Assembly: GCA_937919015.1 (NCBI GenBank)
Contig: CALFPN010000086.1
Span: forward strand, 1 to 10,307
Direction: 5' to 3'
Length of the DNA stretch: 10,307 nt
Source: an uncultured Clostridia bacterium
Lineage (GTDB): Bacteria; Bacillota; Clostridia; Lachnospirales; Anaerotignaceae
Part shown: piece by piece, positions 1 to 7,134 of the stretch
Numbering within the stretch: position 1 is the stretch's first letter
Layout of the letters: each line of letters starts with the position of its first letter
Program-made: the position numbers and the translations under genes
Notes under the pieces: generated by a model
What the model saw: only the letters and a program-made list of their open reading frames with translations
Told to the model about the DNA's origin: nothing
Database searches by the model: none

Positions 1-31
1 CTTTTAAAGTTAGCATTGATTAACTACAGAA

Positions 32-61
32 AGTTTACCACAACTAACTCATGTTTGTCAA
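32..61 (-). promoter_or_regulatory. SigA promoter reading off the left edge
   Basis: On the minus strand there is a perfect -35 TTGACA (56-61), an 18-base spacer and a -10 TAAACT (32-37). The spacer and flanks match the feoA promoter at 2577-2606 at most positions, including the string GAGTTAGT. Just past the expected start point lies a short dyad, AGTTA (8-12) and TAACT (21-25). No gene start for this promoter is inside the window, so its target lies left of position 1. By the shared sequence I infer an iron-responsive gene, for example a second feoA or another metal-related gene. Confidence 0.7.
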
Positions 62-96
62 CAATATTTCCTATCATTTTTCTATATTTTTCTAAC

Positions 97-132
97 AAAA
101 AAGAGGAGTACCCTCTTTTTCGGATACTCCTC
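97..132 (-). terminator. Rho-independent terminator of the feo operon
   Basis: On the minus strand an 11-pair stem (132-122 with 113-103, one G-T wobble) closes an 8-base loop and is followed directly by six T (102-97). It starts 4 bases after the stop codon of the small Cys-rich protein gene, so it ends the feoA-feoB transcript and separates it from the promoter at 32-61. Confidence 0.9.
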
Positions 133-136
133 GATG

Positions 137-271
137 TTATTTCTTTTTAGAACAGTTCCTGCAGTCGCCGTTACAGCCCCCACAGCCAGAGCCGTTCTTT
201 TTCAGATGTCTGACCGCCGCCAGAAAGGCAACCGCCACAACACCAAGAATGATATAATCCAAAATGCCCAT
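137..271 (-). CDS. FeoB-associated small Cys-rich membrane protein
   Basis: A 44-residue protein. Residues 3-20 form one hydrophobic membrane helix (ILDYIILGVVAVAFLAAV), then a basic stretch (RHLKK), then a Cys-rich tail with cysteines at 30, 33, 37 and 40 (CxxCxxxCxxC), ending in KKK. This is the layout of the FeoB-associated Cys-rich membrane protein family found downstream of feoB in Firmicutes. The family's exact role is not settled; a part in FeoB complex assembly or in handling Fe2+ or redox at the inner face is inference from the cysteines and the position. ATG at 271 is preceded by GAGGTGA and lies 12 bases after the feoB stop, so it is cotranscribed. The terminator follows at once. 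The gene is easily missed because of its size. Confidence 0.9.
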   Translation of the reverse strand: MGILDYIILGVVAVAFLAAVRHLKKNGSGCGGCNGDCRNCSKKK

Positions 272-283
272 TGCATCACCTCA

Positions 284-2290
284 TCAGAAGAACAGATTCA
301 AAACCTGATATACACCAAAAGCCGCGATCCATGCAATCACGCACTGCATCAGCGCAACACAAGCAGCAAGAAACCCGCTTTCCAGTTCTCGTTTCACCGC
401 TGCAACGGCCGCCATACAGGGGGTATACAACAGCGTGAAAATCAGGAAACTGATGGCAGAAATGGGTGTAAACAAGGTGCCCAGTGCCGTTTCCAAACCT
501 TCCATAGAAGTGCCCATCAGAACGCCCAGCGTGCTGACCACTGCTTCTTTTGCGGAAAAACCTGTAATCAGCGCGGTAGGAATCCGCCAGTCATCAAAGC
601 CAAGAGGGGCAAACAGAGGTGCCAACCACTGACCGATCATCGCCAGCAGGCTGTCTGCGCTGTCCGTTACCACATTCAGGCGGCTGTCAAAGCTCTGCAG
701 GAACCAGATGATGATGGTTGCCACAAAAATAACCGTGAATGCTCTCTGCAGGAAGTCCTTCGCCTTATCCCACATCAAAAGCAAAACAGATTTTGCAGAA
801 GGAAAACGGTAATTGGGCAGCTCCATTACAAAAGGAACAGGCTTCCCTCTGAAAACAGTCTGATCAAAAATCAGTGCAATGATGATCCCTGCAACGATCC
901 CCGCCAGATACAGACCGATCATCACCAGTGCCGCATGGTCAGGAAAGAATGCGGCGGAAAACACACCATAAATAGGAATCTTTGCAGAACAGCTCATAAA
1001 AGGTGTCAGCATGATGGTCATACGTCTGTCTCGTTCGGAAGAAAGGGTTCTGGTCGCCATGACCGCAGGAACAGTGCAACCAAAGCCAACCAGAAGAGGT
1101 ACGATGCTTCTGCCGGAAAGGCCGATCTTTCTCAAAAGCTTGTCCATCACGAAGGCAATACGCGCCATATAACCGGTATCTTCCAGAATAGACAGGAAGA
1201 AGAACAGCACCACGATAATAGGCAGAAAACTAAGCACACTGCCCACACCGGCAAAGGCACCATCGATGACGAGGCTATGTACTACAGGGTTAATCCCATA
1301 GTTGGTAAGGGCTGTATCCACCACCGCTGTAACGGCATCAATGCCTGCCGCCAACAGGTCGCTGAGGTACGCACCGATTACATTGAATGTCAGATAAAAT
1401 ACGAAGAACATCACCCCAATGAAAATAGGGATGGACAGATATTTATGAGTCAGAACACTGTCGATCTTTACACTTCTCAGATGTTCCTTGCTTTCCTGAG
1501 GTTTGATGACCGTTGTACTGCATACTTTTTCGATGAAATCATACCGCATATCTGCCAAAGCCGCATTTCTGTCCATATCATGCTCTTCTTCCATCTGAAT
1601 GATGCTGTGCTCGATCAGTTCCAGTTCGTTCTGATCCAGCTCCAGTTTTTCTGCGATATCAGCATCATCTTCAATCAGCTTTGTTGCCGCAAAACGAACA
1701 GGGATCCCCGCTTTTTCCGCATGGTCTTCGATCTGATGACACACGGAATGGATACATCTATGTACAGGGCCGGAAGGACAGAAATCATAGATCTTGGGAT
1801 ATTCCTTCTGCTTTGCCACACGAAGGGCATTCTGCATCAGTTCATCAATCCCTTCATTCTTAACAGCACTGATGGGAACCACAGGAATGCCCAGCTCTTC
1901 GGACATTTTCTGTACATCGATGGTTCCGCCGTTGTTACGCACTTCGTCCATCATATTCAGTGCCAGCACCATGGGGATATGCATTTCGATAAGCTGCAGT
2001 GTCAGATACAGGTTTCGTTCAATATTGGTTGCATCGACAATATTGATAATCCCATCCGGTTTTTCGTTCAAAATAAAATCCCTTGTCACGATTTCTTCTG
2101 CCGTGTAAGGGCGGATGGAGTAAATACCGGGCAAGTCTACCACGGAACAGTTCTTTTCCCCCCGCACTTCACCGATCTTCTGATCTACGGTAACGCCGGG
2201 AAAGTTGCCGACATGCTGATTGGAGCCTGTCAGCTGATTGAACAGCGTGGTCTTGCCGCAGTTCTGATTGCCTGCCAGTGCAAAGATCAT
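284..2290 (-). CDS. feoB: Ferrous iron transport protein B
   Basis: FeoB is the membrane Fe2+ transporter with a cytosolic G-protein domain. The 668-residue product starts with a GTPase domain showing G1 GNQNCGKT (7-14), G2 around T34, G3 DLPG (52-55), G4 NMMD (112-115) and G5 SAVKN (141-145). A helical GDI-like spacer runs to about 270. The membrane part begins near 284 and holds the two Gate-type motifs, GCTVPA (404-409) and SCSAKIP (433-439), with cysteines C405 and C434, plus SAKEAVVSTL (579-588) and YTPC (622-625). Length is a little under the common 700-750 residues; no domain is missing, and the C-terminal tail is short. Its ATG overlaps the feoA stop as ATGA, so translation is coupled. 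The small Cys-rich gene follows 12 bases later. Identity is certain from the motifs; Fe2+ specificity is inferred from the family and from feoA. Confidence 0.97.
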   Translation of the reverse strand: MIFALAGNQNCGKTTLFNQLTGSNQHVGNFPGVTVDQKIGEVRGEKNCSVVDLPGIYSIRPYTAEEIVTRDFILNEKPDGIINIVDATNIERNLYLTLQLIEMHIPMVLALNMMDEVRNNGGTIDVQKMSEELGIPVVPISAVKNEGIDELMQNALRVAKQKEYPKIYDFCPSGPVHRCIHSVCHQIEDHAEKAGIPVRFAATKLIEDDADIAEKLELDQNELELIEHSIIQMEEEHDMDRNAALADMRYDFIEKVCSTTVIKPQESKEHLRSVKIDSVLTHKYLSIPIFIGVMFFVFYLTFNVIGAYLSDLLAAGIDAVTAVVDTALTNYGINPVVHSLVIDGAFAGVGSVLSFLPIIVVLFFFLSILEDTGYMARIAFVMDKLLRKIGLSGRSIVPLLVGFGCTVPAVMATRTLSSERDRRMTIMLTPFMSCSAKIPIYGVFSAAFFPDHAALVMIGLYLAGIVAGIIIALIFDQTVFRGKPVPFVMELPNYRFPSAKSVLLLMWDKAKDFLQRAFTVIFVATIIIWFLQSFDSRLNVVTDSADSLLAMIGQWLAPLFAPLGFDDWRIPTALITGFSAKEAVVSTLGVLMGTSMEGLETALGTLFTPISAISFLIFTLLYTPCMAAVAAVKRELESGFLAACVALMQCVIAWIAAFGVYQVLNLFF

Positions 2291-2520
2291 TCTGCTGCAC
2301 CTTCTTTCACTTCAATATTTTTTGCGTCATCGATACGGATGGTCAGGGTATACCCCCGCAGACGCAGTTCAATGGGGTCGCCCATGGGGGCAACCTTTGT
2401 AATCGTTACTTTTGTTTTGGGGATAAGCCCCATATCCAGCAGACGGCAGCGCAGTGCACCTTCGCCGCCCACCTTTGTAATCACAGCCTCTTTCCCGATG
2501 GGAAGCTGATTCAAAGTCAT
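2287..2520 (-). CDS. feoA: Ferrous iron transport protein A
   Basis: FeoA is a small cytosolic SH3-like protein that supports FeoB. The 77-residue product carries the family pattern: MTLNQLPIGKEAVI at the start, the LRCRLLDMGLIPKTKV block (about 23-38), then a hydrophobic ELRLRGYTLTIR strand (51-62) and an acidic end. I place the start at ATG 2520, which has GAGGGA at good distance; a longer reading to 2586 would begin inside the promoter -10 region and adds a non-family sequence. The stop overlaps the feoB start by four bases. It is the first gene of the operon, 57 bases downstream of the -10 box. Confidence 0.95.
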   Translation of the reverse strand: MTLNQLPIGKEAVITKVGGEGALRCRLLDMGLIPKTKVTITKVAPMGDPIELRLRGYTLTIRIDDAKNIEVKEGAAE

Positions 2521-2576
2521 GATAAATCCCTCTATTCTAAAAAAATCCGATCGAAACTTGAAAATTTTTCTCAAAA

Positions 2577-2606
2577 AGTATACCATGACTAACTCAAATC
2601 TGTCAA
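2577..2606 (-). promoter_or_regulatory. SigA promoter of the feoAB operon
   Basis: On the minus strand: -35 TTGACA (2601-2606), 18-base spacer, and extended -10 TGGTATACT with TATACT at 2577-2582. All elements are near consensus, so the promoter should be strong unless repressed. The sequence is nearly repeated at 32-61. The match includes the spacer, which is not needed for SigA, so a shared operator is likely. Confidence 0.85.
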
Positions 2607-2631
2607 TGAAATCAGTAAATCTTAACTAACT
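2588..2631 (-). promoter_or_regulatory. Candidate metal-regulator site (AGTTAGT repeats)
   Basis: The heptamer AGTTAGT occurs twice on the minus strand here: inside the promoter spacer (2588-2594) and upstream of the -35 (2625-2631, in AAGTTAGTTAAG). It occurs a third time in the left-edge promoter spacer (43-49). TTAG-rich half-sites recall DtxR/IdeR-family boxes, but no full consensus box for DtxR or Fur is present, so the regulator named here is only a guess. Confidence 0.35.
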
Positions 2632-2650
2632 TTCCTTTGCCTACATAAAC

Positions 2651-2685
2651 AAAAACGGCTGCCGACGAAAATCCGCCTGCAGCTG
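2651..2685 (-). terminator. Terminator of the GntR/ABC operon
   Basis: On the minus strand a GC-rich imperfect stem (2685-2674 with 2667-2656; two mismatches and one G-T wobble) with a loop of about six bases is followed by TTTTTGTTT. It lies about 20 bases after the ABC ATPase stop and just upstream of the feoA promoter, so it insulates the two operons. Confidence 0.8.
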
Positions 2686-2704
2686 TTTTTCCGCTCTATT
2701 CAGT

Positions 2705-3433
2705 TTATGTCAGCAGGTCTGCAAAATTGCCCTCTTTGTAGCCTGTTACTTCTTTCATTAAGCCGCTCAGGCTTTTCCCCTGCTGTCTGAGCGCATCCAT
2801 CTGCACATCGGCGGCGATCTCACAATCCTTCAGGATAATGGCACGGTCGATAAAATTTTCGATCTCATCAATCTCATGGGTGGTAATAAAAATGGTTTCC
2901 TCCCCCGTCAGACTGCCCGCCAATGCCTGCATGAAATCCTGTCGGGTAAACATATCCTTGCCGATAAAGGGTTCATCCATGATAAGGATCTTCGTCTTCT
3001 TCGCCATGCCTGCGGCAACCTCTGCCTTTGCCTTCTGCCCCTTGGACATCTTCTTGATGGGCTTTTCCTCCAGCTGAAAGAAGTGCAACAGTTTTTCATA
3101 ATATATCCTATCAAAATCAGGATAAAAATCCGCCAGAAAGGCACCGAATTCCTTGGGTGTCAGGTCTTTCAGATAGCTGCCCGCTTCACTGATAAAAGCA
3201 ATGTCTCCGCTTTTCTCTCTGACAGGCACACCATCGATGAATACGCCGCTTTCCTCCTCTCCCGCCTTCGGCTGCAAAAGCCCCGCAAGAATCTTCAGCA
3301 GTGTCGTTTTGCCCACGCCATTGGCACCAAGCACGCCGACGATTTCCCCCTGTTCCACGGTGAAAGAAATATCCTGCAACACATATTTATCCCATGTTTC
3401 ATAGGAAAACCAGATATTTTTTACTTCGATCAT
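2705..3433 (-). CDS. ABC transporter ATP-binding protein (YtrB/BcrA-like)
   Basis: The cytosolic ATPase subunit of an ABC transporter, 242 residues. Visible motifs: Walker A GANGVGKT (36-43), signature MSKGQ (129-133, a variant of LSGGQ), Walker B ILIMDEP (149-155) with E154 as likely catalytic base, and switch histidine in TTHE (H186). The Q-loop position reads SEAG rather than a glutamine, as in several YtrB-like ATPases. The start is ATG 3433 with GGGGGAA ahead; the reading can be extended upstream to 3502 but would then overlap the previous gene, so I reject it. It is the last gene of the operon, 17 bases after the extracytoplasmic protein gene, and presumably drives the permease at 5017-5877. 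Transported substrate unknown; relatives serve in export or in resistance to cell-wall antibiotics. Confidence 0.92.
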   Translation of the reverse strand: MIEVKNIWFSYETWDKYVLQDISFTVEQGEIVGVLGANGVGKTTLLKILAGLLQPKAGEEESGVFIDGVPVREKSGDIAFISEAGSYLKDLTPKEFGAFLADFYPDFDRIYYEKLLHFFQLEEKPIKKMSKGQKAKAEVAAGMAKKTKILIMDEPFIGKDMFTRQDFMQALAGSLTGEETIFITTHEIDEIENFIDRAIILKDCEIAADVQMDALRQQGKSLSGLMKEVTGYKEGNFADLLT

Positions 3434-3450
3434 ATTTCTTCCCCCTTTCA

Positions 3451-5003
3451 TCAGTAGTAATACTCGCCGTCTGTATAGCCCCAACGGTAGCCTTCTGCCC
3501 ATGTGGTGTAGTAGAACCGCCCTTCCAGAGGCAGCATTCTGCCAAAGTTACGCTCCTCTCTGTAGAGTTCATTGTATTTATCCCAATCTACGGGATTTTC
3601 CCTTTCCTGAATGGGCCCTGCCTGCTGGCCGATATTCACTGCCACCAGTCTTCTGTTGTAATCTTCTTCGAAATCTGTGACCAACTTGCCGCGATAGAGG
3701 AGTTCACCCGTTTTTTCATCGGTAACGGAAAGTTCATAACCCACATACATATATCCGAAAAATTGCACTGCCGGATGGTCTTCCGGTGCAAAGCCATTCA
3801 TCTGCAGGATCTTTCCATTCTGCACATCGATATATGTCGGATAATCTTTTGTCTGCAGTTCCCTGATAACATCCTGTTCCACTGCATAATATTTTGTGCC
3901 GTCTACTTCATAATGGAAGGAGTTTTCATCTGTTTCATCCTCCTGCACTCTTCTGGAAAGGCCGAGCCACAACAGAAGCTGTTCCTCTCTCTGGATCATT
4001 TTCACCATATCCAGCTCATAGGCAGAAACCTTTGGTACCCCTGCATCCAGTCGGTGAATGAGATTTCCTTCCAGATCATACAGCTCCAGCATCAGGTTAT
4101 CATCTTCTGTGACCGCCAGCAGCAGCCTGTCTTTGCCTGCCTTTTCCATAGAAATGATGCGGTTCTCTGCATTTACGGGGAAGGTTTTGATGATTTCCGT
4201 CTCGCCATAGGTAAGGTCACTGTAAAGGTCTTCCCAGCGTTCCCGAGGTCTTTCTCTCATAGAGGACATGCCATCCTTCGGAATCCGCTGCAGATATACT
4301 TCCCCTTCGCAAGTCTGATCGGTATTGAGGATGGTATAATAGGCATCCTCCATCTCTACAGAAGAAACACCAAGGTTCCGTACATAGCTACCGAAACCGA
4401 TTCTTGTACTGCCACTGCTATATTCCACATCAGCAAAGTAGTATTCTTTTCCTGTCAGCTGCATCCCTGTAAAGTATCTTGTGCTTCTCTGTCTCTCATA
4501 ATCATCCACTTCCGCAAAAATATCCACAGCATCTGCCACTGCGGCCTTCAGCTCGTAGGCACCTCTATTCGGTACGTCCTGCTCTATTTCTTCTTTCAGT
4601 TCCTTTGGCAGGTCTTCCAGACGATCAAAGGTCTGTACCCGTGTCCCTGCGCTGGGTGCCGCCTCCAGATCGGGAGTGGGATACATGACATTGTCCAACA
4701 CTTTGAAATACTGACTGACAACGTTTTTCCCCAGTTTTTTCTGATAAAGCACATCATTTACCTGAGTCAGGCTGCCGGGATAATACGCCGTTTTCAATTC
4801 GCCGTCCTGCCAGATATAATGCACCTGCCCCGATTCATCTCCGGCAATGCCTTCAAAGGAGAAATCCGCCAGATGGGCTCTGTCCCCTTCCAAATCCTGG
4901 ATTTCAAATTTTCCGTTATCCTGCGCCGTAAACATACCAGAAAGACCACTGCAACCAGAGCGGTGCAAACCAGAATTTCCAGTACGCGATTTCTTTTTTT
5001 CAT
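3451..5003 (-). CDS. Membrane-anchored extracytoplasmic protein, frameshifted, function unknown
   Basis: I do not recognise this protein. The best start is ATG 5003, preceded by a very strong AAGGAGG that overlaps the permease stop. It gives MKKRNR plus a hydrophobic segment (about 8-24, ending FLVC), an anchor or uncleaved signal. Near 4930-4940 the reading must slip by -1 to enter the long open frame that continues to 3451 (about 493 more residues). One missing T in the TTT run at 4930-4932 would explain it. Without the slip only a TTG at 4968 or an ATG at 4935 could start the long frame, neither with a ribosome site. The body is acidic, rich in Tyr and charged residues and predicted beta-rich; stretches such as LLLAVTEDDNLMLELYDLEG look like beta-propeller blades. 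The C terminus is aromatic (GYRWGYTDGEYYY). Position between permease and ATPase suggests a sensing or substrate-binding part of the same system. Confidence 0.75.
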
Positions 5004-5016
5004 ACCGCTCCCCTCC

Positions 5017-5877
5017 TTACAGATCTGTTCTCTCATCTAATCGATGGATGATATACATCTGCAGCACCACTGCTGCCGCCAGCCCAATCAAACCCAGAAT
5101 CGTATGGTAGCCAATGGCTTTGAGGGATACCCCCTGCCCCAACGCCATTCTGACGCTGCGGATAAAATCATCCAGATAAATGTAGCCGCCGCCCACAATG
5201 GCACCCAGACTGCCGATGATGCGAATACCAACCTCCCGTGTATAAAATCCTGCGAAGAAGATTCCCGTTACCATTAGCCCCAAGCCAGCAATCACAGGCA
5301 TCACATGCCAGAGGGATGCAGGGAAAAATGCGCTCAAAAACGCACTCCGCTGGAAAGCAAGGAACAGCCCGTTATTCTGAGAGACATCCAGCCCTGTGAC
5401 GATGCTGTCCTTCGCCAGAATAAATACCTCCTGCGCCGCTTTATTTTCATAAACCGCCATAATGGGGAAATAGGCCGCCACCAGCAGGATCAGCCACATC
5501 AGATAATATACTGCGATGGCCGCCCCAGCGGAAAGCAGAAAGGACAGATAAACCTCTTTGCGCTTCATGGGCAACAGAAACAGGGTATAAATCCCCTTTG
5601 CATTGGTGGAAAAGCCTTTGATCTGCACAAACATCCCCACCAGTATCAAAATCAGCCCCAGTCCGAAAAAGATGGGCAGCAAACTGCCATCCACCGCCAT
5701 ATCATAAGACTGAAAGAATTTTGGATAATATTCATAGGCTTTGGGATTCCCTGTGGGGAACACCATGGCAATCAGGCAAAACACCGCCAGAATCCCACTC
5801 CCCAGCATCACCTTCTGATTCCATTTCTTCCATTGCCAGTCAAAAAGATAATTACTCAGTTTCCAAACATTTTTCAT
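5017..5877 (-). CDS. ABC transporter permease (ABC-2/YtrC-like)
   Basis: A 286-residue integral membrane protein with about six hydrophobic segments (near 24-41, 65-86, 111-142, 187-212, 217-234 and 256-277). The sequence LFLLPMKRKEVYLSFLL (100-116) is the usual cytosolic-loop pattern of ABC-2 type permeases (LP-x-x-R-K-E), which contacts the ATPase. There is a soluble loop near 143-180. Start ATG 5877 has GGGGGGAG at the right distance and lies 26 bases inside the end of the GntR gene, a sign of coupled translation. The stop TAA is part of the next gene's ribosome site. It is the only permease in the operon, so it probably acts as a homodimer with the ATPase at 2705-3433. Substrate unknown. 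Confidence 0.85.
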   Translation of the reverse strand: MKNVWKLSNYLFDWQWKKWNQKVMLGSGILAVFCLIAMVFPTGNPKAYEYYPKFFQSYDMAVDGSLLPIFFGLGLILILVGMFVQIKGFSTNAKGIYTLFLLPMKRKEVYLSFLLSAGAAIAVYYLMWLILLVAAYFPIMAVYENKAAQEVFILAKDSIVTGLDVSQNNGLFLAFQRSAFLSAFFPASLWHVMPVIAGLGLMVTGIFFAGFYTREVGIRIIGSLGAIVGGGYIYLDDFIRSVRMALGQGVSLKAIGYHTILGLIGLAAAVVLQMYIIHRLDERTDL

Positions 5878-6253
5878 CTTGCTCCCCCCATTCTTCCTGC
5901 AACAATTCCATCACTGCTTCCAGCGTCAGTCCGTTTGCCTTGGCATGGGCAACAAAATCCGACACCAATCCGGCCGTCAGTTCCTTTTTGATTTTCCGGA
6001 AAGTCCCATCCTCCCAATGAATAACACTGACTGCATTGGGCGGTGTCACCACAATCCCTTCCTCCTCCATCAGACGATATGCCTTTTGCACCGTATTGGG
6101 ATTGATCTTCAATATTGCCGCCAACTCTCGTCTGGAAGGCAGAGATTCTCCTTTTTCCGCTGTGCCCGTAAATATCTGCCGTTTCACAAAAGAAACAATC
6201 TGCACATAGACCGGTTCTGCTGTGTTCAATTCCAGTTTTGTAAAATCCAGCAC
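5852..6253 (-). CDS. GntR-family repressor, YtrA subfamily
   Basis: A 133-residue DNA-binding regulator. The N-terminal winged helix-turn-helix spans about 15-75, with EPVYVQIV (13-20), LPSRRELA (38-45) and the recognition helix INPNTVQKAYRLMEEEGIV (50-68), all diagnostic of GntR proteins. The remainder is a short helical dimer tail without the large effector domain of FadR or HutC types, which fits YtrA. I choose GTG 6253: AGGAGG lies 7 bases ahead of it. An extension to TTG 6271 would put the ribosome site inside the gene. Such regulators usually repress their own ABC operon, and two dyads at the promoter fit this. Ligand or signal unknown. Confidence 0.92.
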   Translation of the reverse strand: MLDFTKLELNTAEPVYVQIVSFVKRQIFTGTAEKGESLPSRRELAAILKINPNTVQKAYRLMEEEGIVVTPPNAVSVIHWEDGTFRKIKKELTAGLVSDFVAHAKANGLTLEAVMELLQEEWGEQDEKCLETE

Positions 6254-6274
6254 TGCCTTCCCTCCTTCCAAACT

Positions 6275-6294
6275 GTGTTATATAGATAATACAC
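6275..6294 (-). promoter_or_regulatory. Candidate GntR operator, leader site
   Basis: A dyad with GTGT/ACAC ends (6275-6278 and 6291-6294) between promoter and ribosome site. On the minus strand it reads GTGTATTATCTATATAACAC and shares TGTATTAT-NN-ATAT with the dyad over the -10 box. YtrA-type operators are palindromes with GT...AC ends, so I infer binding by the GntR protein encoded just downstream. Confidence 0.55.
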
Positions 6295-6301
6295 TTCTTA
6301 T

Positions 6302-6323
6302 CTGTATCATATCCATAATACAG
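6302..6323 (-). promoter_or_regulatory. Candidate GntR operator over the -10 box
   Basis: A perfect 6-base inverted repeat, CTGTAT (6302-6307) and ATACAG (6318-6323), 10 bases apart, which covers the -10 element. A bound repressor would block RNA polymerase. Its sequence is related to the second dyad at 6275-6294. Confidence 0.6.
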
Positions 6324-6334
6324 TTATTTGTCAA
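6306..6334 (-). promoter_or_regulatory. SigA promoter of the GntR/ABC operon
   Basis: Minus strand: -35 TTGACA (6329-6334), 17-base spacer, -10 TATGAT (6306-6311). The expected start point is near 6299, between the two candidate operators. Confidence 0.85.
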
Positions 6335-6365
6335 CCTATTTAAGAAATGCTTAAGAATTTTCCAG

Positions 6366-6399
6366 AAAAAAAGCCCCAAACAAAATCGTCCAAGGCTTT
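6366..6399 (-). terminator. Terminator of the 6405-7010 lipoprotein gene
   Basis: On the minus strand AAAGCC (6399-6394) pairs with GGCTTT (6375-6370), and the inner part can pair further through several G-T wobbles; TTTT follows (6369-6366). It begins 5 bases after the gene's stop codon. Confidence 0.8.
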
Positions 6400-6404
6400 C
6401 ATTG

Positions 6405-7010
6405 TTATTCTATTTCAAACGTCACAGTCAAACAGTATGCTTTCCAATCTTCTTTTGTAAAATCAAAGTAATCCATTTTCAGAAATTCCTTTGGTTCCTC
6501 CCATAAATTCCCCTTGAATTCTTCGTAACAATAGATTTTATCAAACTGATATACCAAAGGGATGGCTGTGTTATAGACAATATCCTCGCCTTCTGTCCAG
6601 TAATATTTTCTTTCCAGCCATGGCATCGCATGCAAATTCCTTGTCAAAGTGGCCCAATTACTGGCTTCCGCTTCTTCCAAATCACGGCCGGTTACAACAA
6701 CGCGATATCCGTCCATCAAATCATCCCCAAAGGAAACCACAAAACTCCCTTCGCTTCTTTCATGCATCAGTTCATCTTCAGTACCAATCAATTCCCATTC
6801 ACCATCTTTTGTTAAACTCCAGCATTGAAATTTTGCCTTTGCGATACGCTGATCTGTTTTGAAATCATAAAACTTACCATTCCAATACAACAGTTCCAAT
6901 ACATTTTGGGTTTCTTCAGAAAGTGCAGTCGGCTCCAAATACATGGTTTTCATTCCCGCGCACCCTGTCAAAAGCAGCAAACCCAGACACAATACCACAA
7001 GTTTTTTCAT
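6405..7010 (-). CDS. Lipoprotein of unknown function
   Basis: A 201-residue protein. MKK plus a hydrophobic core and lipobox LTGC (14-17) mark a signal peptide cut before C17, so the mature protein is lipid-anchored on the outer face of the membrane. The mature part (about 185 residues) is mixed polar and rich in Trp, Tyr and Glu, with a beta-like stretch SFVVSFGDDLMDGYRVVVTG (89-108) and several Trp in the second half. I do not recognise a family. ATG 7010 has AGGAGGAAGG ahead. The gene has its own promoter and terminator and is not part of either neighbouring operon. Identity as a lipoprotein is firm; anything about function would be a guess. Confidence 0.85.
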   Translation of the reverse strand: MKKLVVLCLGLLLLTGCAGMKTMYLEPTALSEETQNVLELLYWNGKFYDFKTDQRIAKAKFQCWSLTKDGEWELIGTEDELMHERSEGSFVVSFGDDLMDGYRVVVTGRDLEEAEASNWATLTRNLHAMPWLERKYYWTEGEDIVYNTAIPLVYQFDKIYCYEEFKGNLWEEPKEFLKMDYFDFTKEDWKAYCLTVTFEIE

Positions 7011-7033
7011 ATCCCTTCCTCCTTCCTTTTTTC

Positions 7034-7062
7034 AGCATAGCAACAGATCCTTTTTCCGTCAA
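7034..7062 (-). promoter_or_regulatory. SigA promoter of the lipoprotein gene
   Basis: Minus strand: -35 TTGACG (7057-7062), 17-base spacer, extended -10 TGCTATGCT with TATGCT at 7034-7039. The leader to the ATG at 7010 is very short (start point near 7027). Confidence 0.8.
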
Positions 7063-7091
7063 TCTGTTTCTGAAAACCTTAAGCTTATCGT

Positions 7092-7124
7092 AAAAAAAGA
7101 GAACCTGAATGATTCAGATTCTCT
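7092..7124 (-). terminator. Terminator of glmS
   Basis: On the minus strand a 12-pair stem with one wobble (7124-7113 with 7109-7098) and a tight loop is followed by six T (7097-7092). It lies 10 bases after the glmS stop. Confidence 0.92.
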
Positions 7125-7134
7125 TGATTTTGAA

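Noticed and set aside
134..2509. 791-codon open frame on the plus strand opposite feoB
   Set aside because: It is the mirror of feoB; product is full of His, Gln, Cys and Arg with no domain, and feoB/feoA motifs are unmistakable on the other strand.
2577..2606. Canonical Fur box at the feoA promoter
   Set aside because: No 19-base GATAATGATTATC-type palindrome is visible; only AGTTAGT repeats.
4930..4945. Programmed -1 ribosomal frameshift in the exoprotein gene
   Set aside because: No X-XXY-YYZ slippery heptamer in the right frame and no evident downstream stem; mutation or sequence error is simpler.
3394..5040. 548-codon open frame on the plus strand
   Set aside because: Antisense to the extracytoplasmic protein gene; low-complexity mix of Phe, His, Ile and Cys, no ribosome site or domain.
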